The translations under genes were made by a program, and so were the position numbers. The notes beneath the pieces are model-generated. The model saw only the letters and a list, made by a program, of their open reading frames with translations, was not told where the DNA came from and did not search any database. Source: JAYEIA01 sp964472505 (GTDB lineage Bacteria; Bacteroidota; Bacteroidia; Bacteroidales; JAADGE01). From it: 64,000 nt of DNA. Below are positions 34,622 to 42,427 of this stretch, piece after piece. The DNA is taken from the NCBI GenBank assembly GCA_964472505.1, contig CAYYQW010000001.1, forward strand, positions 1 through 64,000, in the 5' to 3' direction. How positions within the stretch are numbered: the first letter of the stretch is position 1; each line of letters starts with the position of its first letter.

Positions 34622-36790
34622 CTAAATTCGTTCGGCTCGATTAACACCTTTTATATTGGTAATTTTCTTTACCATGGATTCAAGCATCTTTTTATTGCTG
34701 ATATAAAGTTCAATAATGCCGGTGAATACAGCACCTGCCGATTCAATTTCAAGCTTACGCATATTGGTATCCAATTCTCCGTAGATAATATCAATAATAT
34801 CGGAAAGGACACCTTGTCGGTCGTGTCCGGTTATTCTAATATTCACCGGCACAAAGGCTTCTTCGGATAATTCCCATATAACTGCCCGGGTTTGTTTTCC
34901 GTCAGCGGCATTTAGTTTTTTTGCATTCTCGCACTCCCGCTGATGAATGACCAATCCGTTACCGTTTTTTATAAAAAGCATGGCCGAATCACCGGGTATG
35001 GGCCGGCAGCAAGTTGCCATGGATATTTCTTCAATGCTGCGTACAATAAAAGGTTCTTTTGCACCGGGAACTTTTATACCCGGAACTTTATATTTTGAAT
35101 ATATATTGGTGAAAGAAGAAAAATATTTACGAATCCCGCTTTTCCCTTTGATATAATTTTCAATGTCTTTCGTGAATATATATTCTTTCCCTATTTTATA
35201 ATAAAAATCTTCAAGGTCTTCAGCACCGTAATGTCTGATGACATCTTCCATAAGCTCATCGTTGATGATATACGAATTAAAAGCTTTTTCGAAAATTTTC
35301 TTACCTTCGCTTACCTTATCGGAATGGGTTTTGGAAAAATAGCTTTTTAGCTGAGCTCGATTGCCTGCGCTTCTAAGGTAATCGGCCCACTCCAATTTTG
35401 GTTTCACACTCTCGGAATCAATAATTTTAACCATATCGCCGTTTTGAAGACGATAATCAATATTAACAGGATTTCGGTTTACTTCGGCCGATAAAAAATG
35501 TAATCCCAATTCCGAGTGAATTTTAAAAGCAAAATCAAGAACCGTGGAGCCTTTGGCCAGTGTAACCACATCGCCTTTGGGTGTGAGCATGTGAATTTCG
35601 GTATTTTGGGCTTGCGCCAAATCGAGTATCTCTTGATTGGTTAAGTCGTTATCCTGCATCATTTTTTCGGTGGCATTTACCCAGCTTTCAATATTTTTTA
35701 CATGCAGGTTGGCATGATTTTTAGCGTAACCGCGTTGAGCAATTTCGTGCATGGCACGCGTCATTATTTGCATTTCTTTCCAGTTTCCGTCATACACAAT
35801 ATCAAAAACCAATGCCTGAAAACCGTTAAGCCTCGGATTACTTATCCAGTCCCGCAAACTGTCGGGACGCACACGAAACTTAGATGAAACTTTACAATAG
35901 ACCGAAAAGCATTGCTCCATAATATCTTTGTCTGAATCTGCCTTAAAAACGATACGTTCCGACTGGAAATTCTTAACTTGGTCAAAAGATAATTTTTTCT
36001 TTTTCATATCAGACCGTAAGCGATACAAAGATTTACGAACCGGCTCTACTTCAAAATCGATATTTGCCGGCTCCATTACTTCCTTGAGTTTTTGCGAAAT
36101 ATGGGAACTTACTTTTTCTAATCTTTTTGAATTTTGCTTGACAATTTTCTCAATTGCTGCGTATTCTTCAGGTTCTCTCAAGCGAAAACTAATGTCCTCA
36201 ATTTCATTTCTGATATTAAACAAACCCAACTGAAATGCCAAAGGCGCATAGACGGAAAGTGCCTCGCCGGTTTTTATGACTTTGCTGTTAATGCGCATCT
36301 TATCCATTGTGCGCAAATTATGTAAACGATCGGCTATTTTAACAAAAGCCACGCGTTTATCTTCCGACATTTTCAAAATCAGTTTTTGAAAAGTAGCCGC
36401 CTGTTCGGTTCTGTTTGGGTTATATACATTTGTAATTTTTGTCATTCCGTCCACGATAAGCGCTATTTCGTCGCCAAACATTGAGCGGATAGTTTCTACC
36501 GTAAAAGAAGTGTCTTCCACAACATCATGCAATAAGGCTGCCGCAACGGTTGTAGAGCCAAAGCCCATTTCGCAGGCTACAATTTTGGCCACCGCAATGG
36601 GATGCGAAATATAAGGCAATTTCAAACCGGTTTTTCGTAACTGTCCTTTATGTGCCTGCTCGGCAAAATGAAAGGCTTTCTCCACTTTTTCGGCAGACAG
36701 GGGCTTCTGCAGTCGCGGTGCTGATTTTATTAAATCATGAAACCTCGACTGAATGATTTTATCCTTTTCTTCCTTTGTCAGCTCTTTCAT
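34622..36790 (-). CDS. Long RelA/SpoT homologue; hydrolase intact, synthetase probably degenerate
   Basis: 722 residues in the canonical order. The HD hydrolase domain has HDVVED (about 88-93) and VKIADRLHNLRTM. Synthetase-like domain (about 225-345); TGS (HMLTPKGDVVTLAKGSTVLDFAFKIH); a Cys-rich segment ATCCRPIPGD; C-terminal ACT (VNIRITGHDRQGVLSDIIDI). The synthetase half departs from consensus. The catalytic Asp of the YDLxAxRI motif is Asn (VKNFQSERIVF), NGYQSLHT reads NGFQALVFD, and VQIRT reads MQIMT. So it may only degrade (p)ppGpp or act as a sensor, SpoT-like. Start is the ATG at 36790; one three codons earlier is possible. Confidence 0.85.
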   Translation of the reverse strand: MKELTKEEKDKIIQSRFHDLIKSAPRLQKPLSAEKVEKAFHFAEQAHKGQLRKTGLKLPYISHPIAVAKIVACEMGFGSTTVAAALLHDVVEDTSFTVETIRSMFGDEIALIVDGMTKITNVYNPNRTEQAATFQKLILKMSEDKRVAFVKIADRLHNLRTMDKMRINSKVIKTGEALSVYAPLAFQLGLFNIRNEIEDISFRLREPEEYAAIEKIVKQNSKRLEKVSSHISQKLKEVMEPANIDFEVEPVRKSLYRLRSDMKKKKLSFDQVKNFQSERIVFKADSDKDIMEQCFSVYCKVSSKFRVRPDSLRDWISNPRLNGFQALVFDIVYDGNWKEMQIMTRAMHEIAQRGYAKNHANLHVKNIESWVNATEKMMQDNDLTNQEILDLAQAQNTEIHMLTPKGDVVTLAKGSTVLDFAFKIHSELGLHFLSAEVNRNPVNIDYRLQNGDMVKIIDSESVKPKLEWADYLRSAGNRAQLKSYFSKTHSDKVSEGKKIFEKAFNSYIINDELMEDVIRHYGAEDLEDFYYKIGKEYIFTKDIENYIKGKSGIRKYFSSFTNIYSKYKVPGIKVPGAKEPFIVRSIEEISMATCCRPIPGDSAMLFIKNGNGLVIHQRECENAKKLNAADGKQTRAVIWELSEEAFVPVNIRITGHDRQGVLSDIIDIIYGELDTNMRKLEIESAGAVFTGIIELYISNKKMLESMVKKITNIKGVNRAERI

Positions 36791-36799
36791 TATTGTCAA

Positions 36800-37281
36800 T
36801 TATTATTCAAAAAAAAATCCGCCTTTGGGCGAATGCTTATAGTTTAAAAGAATTTTTAAATATACGAAAAAAATCCTTAATAAACACACATTCTATAACA
36901 TACCGTCCGTTTGTAAACTGTCATTATCTTATATTTGTTTCGCTTAAAATACTGCAAAAAACTTACCGTAAATAGTTCTATAATCTATTTTTACGAAAAA
37001 AAGTTTAATACTGTTTCACAAAAACCTACTTTTTTCTTTTGTTAATAGAAAATATTGCACAAAACGCTTAAGCTGTTATTCAATATAGCGATTATTTTAA
37101 ATCCGTATTAAAACCGGCTCACATTTCTATGCAAAACCCTGCGGCCAATTCCGTGCGGTAAAAACACCACGCGGGCGCAGAACTCACATTTTAAGACAAA
37201 GCATATTAGACCGTTACGCATGCTTAGTTATTACCGACTTGGGCAAGCTCAGTCTTAGAAAAGACCGTGTTTCAACAGCCC
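36800..37281. other. Long intergenic region
   Basis: About 480 bp, mostly AT-rich and without a credible ORF. It contains the second copy of the dispersed hairpin element (37147-37180) and a GC-richer patch around it. Otherwise nothing was recognised. Confidence 0.4.
37147..37180. repeat. Dispersed hairpin element, copy B (inverted)
   Basis: This is the reverse complement of the 1765-1798 element with about three differences; the central inverted repeat is CCGTGCGG/CCACGCGG-like. It is intergenic, downstream of the T9SS cargo gene (minus strand). Confidence 0.55.
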
Positions 37282-38775
37282 TCAATAAACCACCGTTACA
37301 TAATCCTTTTCGGTGCGCTGTTTACCGGATGCATCGGTATATCGAATGTAATAAATGTAAGTACCGCGCGGAACGATTGTTCCGTCTGAGAAAGTCGCTT
37401 TCCATCCGGTTTGCGGATCGGAACTTTCAAAAATAATATATCCGTCCGGGTGGTATATTGTCATTTTATAATCGGAAAGATAAGCCGCAAAAGGTTTAAA
37501 TACATTATCTTGCTCATAATTGCTTTTTGGATTCAAAGCATTGTATTTCATCAATTTAGCTTCATGAAATATGCTGCTTACGTTTGAAATATACCGTGTA
37601 TTTTGCCGCCAAGCTTCAAAGCGGTAATAAAAAAAACCCTGAGGCAATTCACCGTACAATTGCCCGCGAAGATTTTGGCTTCTGTCATCTTCATATACAG
37701 TTCCTATCCCTTCGTCAATCATTTCAAAAGGCGCATCATTGAAACGTCTGTAAATTATGAACTCATTCAAATACGTCCGGCCTATAACGCGTATTGTATT
37801 GTGATGTCTTTGTTTGCTTTCTCGAGCTTCTATCAGCAATTCGGTATATTCACGGGAACGTCCGACTTCAACCGGGCAAGTATCCAATGCAATCAGCCGA
37901 AAATCCCTCGGATTACTGTCGGAATAACGCGGAGTCCTTATTTCATATTCAAAAGCTCCGTCAGCTGAGATATACTCCAAGCTGTCCGGCTTTGAATCGT
38001 CGGATTTCTCTGCCAACAGCACAAAGCTTTCAACGGCATCGATTTTAGCAATGGAAAATTTTATTATCGTACTGCCGGCTTGTTCATTGGATATTTCGGT
38101 GATTTGAATACTGTCCGGAAATTCGGGTGCATCGCTGTTCAAGTCAATTATATTAGAACGCGATACAAAACCTGCAGCATTTTCAGCCTGTATATAATAT
38201 TGATAATTGATATTAAACTGAGAAATCTGCTCATAAGCCAAGGTGTCGCCGAAAGCATGTTCACTCACAATCCGGAAATCATCATTATCGGCACTTTCAA
38301 AAACCGCATAGCTTATTAAATCCTCTTTCCACGCAGTGTAGTTCGTCCACTCCAAACGGTTGGATCGTTGGCAGTAATCAAAAGCTCCGGAAAGAAAAAC
38401 GGTAGCATGTGGTTCGCTCATCGGGCTTAAGAAGCGTTCATCGCCGACGCTGTCGTAGGCTGCTATGCGATAAATCTCCGATCTTTGGCCGGGAAGGGCT
38501 TCTCCGTAAACCGTTGTAGAGTCAATAAATTCAACAGCATAAGGGTCTTCAATAATTTCCACGGTATTATAGCCGTATGTATTCTGAAAATCATAAATAA
38601 ATCGTTTGATGAGATAGCCGTCAATATTCTGTGGATTATCATGCGACCAGCGAATCTGCGGCTTTTGAAATTCAGGATGTACACTCACAAAATCAATGCG
38701 CGGGCTTTCCGGATTTTGAGCATAAACCGATAACGGAATGAATAACAAAACAATTAAAAAGCGAAACAAAGGCAT
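37282..38775 (-). CDS. Secreted protein with fibronectin-like domains and T9SS type B C-terminus
   Basis: 497 residues. It has a signal peptide (MPLFRFLIVLLFIPLSVYAQ) and several fibronectin-type-III-like modules (for example RIDFVSVHPEFQKPQIRWSH; DNPQNIDGYLIKRF; YQYYIQAENAAGFVSR). The C-terminal domain reads MTIYHPDGYIIFESSDPQTG, then WKATF, and ends GTYIYYIRYTD...YVTVVY. This is the CHU_C / gliding-motility-associated pattern recognised by type IX secretion (usual form: NRWG-x-x-V-F-E-S-x-D-x-x-x-G-W-x-G-x-Y, then P-x-G-x-Y-x-Y). It is therefore inferred to be exported across the outer membrane and displayed or released. Function is unknown, possibly adhesive. Confidence 0.8.
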   Translation of the reverse strand: MPLFRFLIVLLFIPLSVYAQNPESPRIDFVSVHPEFQKPQIRWSHDNPQNIDGYLIKRFIYDFQNTYGYNTVEIIEDPYAVEFIDSTTVYGEALPGQRSEIYRIAAYDSVGDERFLSPMSEPHATVFLSGAFDYCQRSNRLEWTNYTAWKEDLISYAVFESADNDDFRIVSEHAFGDTLAYEQISQFNINYQYYIQAENAAGFVSRSNIIDLNSDAPEFPDSIQITEISNEQAGSTIIKFSIAKIDAVESFVLLAEKSDDSKPDSLEYISADGAFEYEIRTPRYSDSNPRDFRLIALDTCPVEVGRSREYTELLIEARESKQRHHNTIRVIGRTYLNEFIIYRRFNDAPFEMIDEGIGTVYEDDRSQNLRGQLYGELPQGFFYYRFEAWRQNTRYISNVSSIFHEAKLMKYNALNPKSNYEQDNVFKPFAAYLSDYKMTIYHPDGYIIFESSDPQTGWKATFSDGTIVPRGTYIYYIRYTDASGKQRTEKDYVTVVY

Positions 38776-38849
38776 AAATTAAGTTTTAAAAAGACATCAT
38801 ACTGTTCCTAAAAAACGGCAGTTCCTCAAAGAAATTACTTTTTTTAAAA

Positions 38850-38877
38850 TAAAAAAAAGCGCAGTAAACTGCGCTTT
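38850..38877 (-). terminator. Terminator of the first siaC-like gene
   Basis: AAAGCGCAG/CTGCGCTTT, a 9-bp perfect stem with a TAAA loop at 38856-38877. On the minus strand it is followed by a T-run (A-run at 38851-38858 on plus). Confidence 0.75.
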
Positions 38878-38919
38878 AAATATGATTCTCTCAAATTCTG
38901 TGGGGTATGTAAAAATCGT

Positions 38920-39303
38920 TTAATCGTCGGTGTAGGGTAAAAATTCAAATTTAACATCTACCATTTCGGAATAGTCTTCTCCGGATTCCTGCATATCTTC
39001 ATCATCTTCAAGATAATGCCAGCGAACCAATACATCATTCCCGTCATTGGCCAATTCTTCCAATCGCTGCATAAGCATCATCAAAATTTTTGATGTTGCC
39101 GTATTATAATAAGACAATTTAAAATCAAAAACCGTTTTATCCAATGGGCTTTCGGCATATTCATCAAACCAGTCAAAAACAGGTTGATAAAACTCCAAAG
39201 GATCTTCCGGACAAGCTCTTCCGGTCATTTCAAGCTTGCCGCTTTCTTTATCTAAAACTATACCGGGTATGTAGCCGGATGGTTGCATGTTTACTACTTC
39301 CAT
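38920..39303 (-). CDS. SiaC/DUF1987 family regulatory phosphoprotein (copy 1)
   Basis: 127 residues. Diagnostic parts: GIVLDKESGKLEMTGRACPEDP, FYQPVFDWFDEYAESPLDKTVFDFKLSYYNTATSKILMMLM, and the C-terminal FEFLP. In the Pseudomonas SiaABCD system SiaC is phosphorylated by SiaB and dephosphorylated by SiaA to control a diguanylate cyclase. The YYNTATSK segment corresponds to the region with the phospho-acceptor, as I recall it. This copy is alone; copy 2 at 50622 sits beside a SiaB-like kinase. A TATTTTTG -7 element lies at 39335-39342 (minus strand). Confidence 0.85.
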   Translation of the reverse strand: MEVVNMQPSGYIPGIVLDKESGKLEMTGRACPEDPLEFYQPVFDWFDEYAESPLDKTVFDFKLSYYNTATSKILMMLMQRLEELANDGNDVLVRWHYLEDDEDMQESGEDYSEMVDVKFEFLPYTDD

Positions 39304-39712
39304 AATCTGTGGCTTTAAAAAATTAAGCTGAGCACAAAAATAGAAATTTTTGTCGAATTATAAAGCGAAAAGTCCGATTAATTAGAAAAAAAATGCAACC
39401 GGCGCATTATGAAATGTTTAACAAAGTAAAAAAAGCATGTCTTTGACAGTATAAGTATTAAGATGTAAGACAATTTTGTAATCGGGTTGCAAAGCTTTAT
39501 AAATGATGCCTTTTGGCGAAAACGTAAAAACAAAAGAGCATAATAATTTTAATGATTACCCGTAGTACTGATGCGCCTAATTCAATATTTATAAAAAGTA
39601 TTTACACAATCGTTGATACCGCGCATAGCTGTTTTGCTTCTACTTTAGATGCAGTATGTGAGCTGTTTACAAAAATATTGAATCTCAAAAGCAATTAGCA
39701 ATTTAAAAAAAT
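39304..39712. other. Intergenic region between siaC copy 1 and the MFS gene
   Basis: About 410 bp, AT-rich, between divergent genes. It holds the presumed promoters of both. No ORF above 20 codons looks real, and I see no stable hairpin. Confidence 0.4.
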
Positions 39713-39720
39713 TAGCTTTG
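39713..39720 (+). promoter_or_regulatory. -7 element of the MFS transporter gene
   Basis: TAGCTTTG followed by C, an exact TAnnTTTG match, 31 nt before the ATG at 39752. No TTTG is found at the usual -33 position. Confidence 0.45.
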
Positions 39721-39751
39721 CAAAAATTTTGTCCGGAAGAGCACAGTAAAA

Positions 39752-41134
39752 ATGAAACAATTCTACAAAAAATATGCATTTATGCCGGTGCGTTTAGCAA
39801 GCCTTCTAAAAGCCAAAATGTACTCCGGTCGGCAGCGACGAACATTCAGCCTGCATCTGATATATTCGGTTCTGGACGGTGTAATACTGGGCGTGTTGGC
39901 ACTGAACGAATTTGTTTTAATCAAAGGATTGAAAGGGAGCGACTACCAGACTGCCGTCTTGTTTCAATTTGCTACCATTATACTTTTATTTTCAATACTG
40001 TTTAACGAACTGTTTAAACGCACGGTTCGTAAAAAAAAGATGCTGCGAATAATAGGCATTGCGACACGCCTTCCCTTAATATTGTTATTCTTTTTCCCGA
40101 ACAATATTGAAACAGTCAGCAACGAACTGTTTTACCAAGTGGCTTTTCTCGGTATTTTTCTAATTTATTACTCGGCCAATCCGATAATTTTCCCGGTGAT
40201 TAATCAATTATTGAAAAGCAATTATAAAAGTCAAAACTTTTCAAAATTCTATAGCTACGCCATAGCCGCCAATAAAGTTATTATGCTGGTAGTTACATTC
40301 GGAACGGGCATTTTACTGGACGCCGATTCAAGTGCTTACACACTGATATATCCGGGCTTGGCCATACTTGGAATCATTTCAATATTTGTGTTAATGCAAA
40401 TTGAATATCGTGTACCGGAATTTCCCAATCCGAGAAAAGGTTTACTCGATTCGGTAAAGCAATCGGTTCAATCTATGTGGGATATTTTACGACGCAACCG
40501 TCCTTTTCGAGATTTTGAAATCGGGTTTATTCTTTATGGTTTTGCTTGGCTTTCGACCATGGCTGTGGTTGCCATTTTTCTGGAAAATGTACTGGAACTG
40601 AACTATACGAGCATTGCTTTTTACAAAAACATATATGCGGTAATCAGCATTATATTCACGCCCATTTTCGGGCAATTACTCGGCCACATTGACCCGCGAA
40701 AATTTGCCGTTTTAAATTTCGGGGCTCTCCTACTCTACTTGTTTTTTATGGGTATGAGCGAGTACGTGCGCGCCGGCACCGAACTGTTCGGAATAACGAT
40801 ATATTGGTCGCTTTTAGCCTCATTTACATTTTACGGCTTATTTGCCGCCATGATGGCATTGCTTTGGTATATCGGTTCGGCATATTTTTGCAGAGATGAA
40901 GAAGCCGGCGATTACCAATCCATTCACCTCACTTTAACCGGCTTCCGCGGTTTATTTGCTCCTTTGGTCGGAATATTTTTCTATAAATTAATCGGATACA
41001 GCGGCGTATATCTCATGGCCATAGGCTCACTTTCGGCAGCCATATTGTTGATGTTTTGGTCCGTGAAACATCGGAAAAAAATTGAAATCGAAGCCGCCAA
41101 AACAGAAACCAAAACAGTCGAACAGAAAACATAA
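39752..41134 (+). CDS. MFS-type membrane transporter
   Basis: 460 residues with about 12 predicted membrane helices, first near LIYSVLDGVILGVLALNEFVLI and last near YLMAIGSLSAAILLMFW. A long charged loop between the two halves (QIEYRVPEFPNPRKGLLDSVKQSVQSMWDIL) is typical of the major facilitator fold. No substrate-specific motif is visible. It lies 99 nt upstream of the glycosyltransferase gene, which has its own promoter, so it may or may not belong to the following pathway. Export or flipping of its product is speculation. Confidence 0.7.
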   Translation: MKQFYKKYAFMPVRLASLLKAKMYSGRQRRTFSLHLIYSVLDGVILGVLALNEFVLIKGLKGSDYQTAVLFQFATIILLFSILFNELFKRTVRKKKMLRIIGIATRLPLILLFFFPNNIETVSNELFYQVAFLGIFLIYYSANPIIFPVINQLLKSNYKSQNFSKFYSYAIAANKVIMLVVTFGTGILLDADSSAYTLIYPGLAILGIISIFVLMQIEYRVPEFPNPRKGLLDSVKQSVQSMWDILRRNRPFRDFEIGFILYGFAWLSTMAVVAIFLENVLELNYTSIAFYKNIYAVISIIFTPIFGQLLGHIDPRKFAVLNFGALLLYLFFMGMSEYVRAGTELFGITIYWSLLASFTFYGLFAAMMALLWYIGSAYFCRDEEAGDYQSIHLTLTGFRGLFAPLVGIFFYKLIGYSGVYLMAIGSLSAAILLMFWSVKHRKKIEIEAAKTETKTVEQKT

Positions 41135-41176
41135 TTAACTTGCATATTTATTTTCCCGCCCTCTGCCTTTCGAGAA

Positions 41177-41209
41177 TTTGACGTTTATGGTAAATATTTC
41201 ATACATTTG
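41177..41209 (+). promoter_or_regulatory. Promoter of the glycosyltransferase-MMPL-oxidoreductase operon
   Basis: TTTG (41177-41180), 21 nt, TACATTTG (41202-41209), an exact -7 element. It overlaps a possible TTG start at 41207 and leaves an 18-25 nt leader before the ATG at 41234, so that ATG is the better start. Confidence 0.55.
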
Positions 41210-41233
41210 TCTTCTCAAATTCAGGAATATCAA

Positions 41234-42427
41234 ATGAATACAATAAATAATAAAACCCTCGGGAAAACGGATACCTGTGTATTGTTGCCCGTTTACAATA
41301 ATGAAGAAAGCATTGCCGAAGTAATTAAAAATGTGCTTCAGTACACCCGCGATATTATTGTTATAAACGACGGCTCGGATGATAAAACACCGGAAATTCT
41401 TAAACAGTTTTCCGATATACACAGCGTTTCATATCCCAAAAACAGAGGAAAAGGTTTTGCCTTGCGCCAAGGCTTCAAACGTGCCAAAGAGCTGGGCTAC
41501 CGCTATGCAATAAGCATGGATACCGACGGCCAACATTTTGCCGAAGATTTGCATAAATTTGTCGAAGCCTCAAAAGAATTTCCGGAAGCCATCATTATAG
41601 GAGCTCGCAAATTTGACTCCGAAAATATACCCGGTGGCAGCAGTTTTGGGCGAAAATTTTCAAATTTCTGGTTTAGAATTGAAACCGGCATCAAACACCC
41701 GGATACTCAATCGGGTTTCCGCCTGTATCCGCTTGAAAAATTAAAAAATTACCGGTGGTTTACCAATCGTTACGAATTTGAGATTGAAGTAATTGTTCGC
41801 TATGCCTGGCGCGGCGGCTATGTAAAATCGATTCCCGTGAAAGTCCATTATCCTGAGGCAGAAAAACGTGTATCGCATTTTCGCCCTTTCAAAGATTTTT
41901 TTCGTATCAGCCTGCTTAATACGTTGTTGGTAATTGCGGCTTTTTTATACGGCCTGCCTCGCCGACTGTATCACCTTATTCGGCGATACAGCCTTAAAGA
42001 GTTTTGGAAAAAATATATTTCGGGAGCAGAAGACAGCAATTTGAAACTCAGCCAATCCATCGGCTTGGGAATTTTCATGGGCATCATTCCACTTTGGGGT
42101 TGGCAAACTGTTTTGGCCATTGGCAGTGCCCACTTTCTCAAACTCAATAAAGTATTCACGATTTTGGCTGCAAATATCAGTCTTCCGCCTTTTATGCCTT
42201 TTATAATTTTCGGAAGTTTTTACACCGGCTCTTTAATATTAAATAACCCCTTAAGTTTGGCTTTCAGCGAAGGCATAAGTTTAAAAACCATTCAAAAGGA
42301 TATAGTTCAGTATATTGTAGGCAGTATGGCTCTGGCAATTATTGGCGGCCTTTTTGCTTTTGGCCTAAGCTATTTATTATTAAAAATATTCCGAACGGAT
42401 AAAAAACAGGCGCAAAAATATGTTTAA
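41234..42427 (+). CDS. Family 2 glycosyltransferase fused to DUF2062
   Basis: 397 residues. The N-terminal GT-A domain (about 15-230) has LLPVYNNEESIAEVI, IVINDGSDDKT and the DxD-type AISMDTDGQHFAED, resembling dolichyl/undecaprenyl-phosphate mannosyltransferases. The C-terminal third is DUF2062 with three to four membrane helices: SIGLGIFMGIIPLWGWQTVLA and LAANISLPPFMPFIIFGSFYTG. It probably moves a sugar or phosphosugar onto a lipid at the inner membrane; donor and acceptor are unknown. It overlaps the next gene by 8 nt. Confidence 0.85.
   Translation: MNTINNKTLGKTDTCVLLPVYNNEESIAEVIKNVLQYTRDIIVINDGSDDKTPEILKQFSDIHSVSYPKNRGKGFALRQGFKRAKELGYRYAISMDTDGQHFAEDLHKFVEASKEFPEAIIIGARKFDSENIPGGSSFGRKFSNFWFRIETGIKHPDTQSGFRLYPLEKLKNYRWFTNRYEFEIEVIVRYAWRGGYVKSIPVKVHYPEAEKRVSHFRPFKDFFRISLLNTLLVIAAFLYGLPRRLYHLIRRYSLKEFWKKYISGAEDSNLKLSQSIGLGIFMGIIPLWGWQTVLAIGSAHFLKLNKVFTILAANISLPPFMPFIIFGSFYTGSLILNNPLSLAFSEGISLKTIQKDIVQYIVGSMALAIIGGLFAFGLSYLLLKIFRTDKKQAQKYV

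Noticed and set aside
39503..39559. 18-codon ORF in the siaC-MFS gap
   Set aside because: Too short, no promoter at the right distance and no hydrophobic or conserved pattern.
41207..41233. TTG start for the glycosyltransferase at 41207
   Set aside because: It lies inside the -7 element of an exact promoter. The ATG at 41234 leaves a normal leader and matches the family start.
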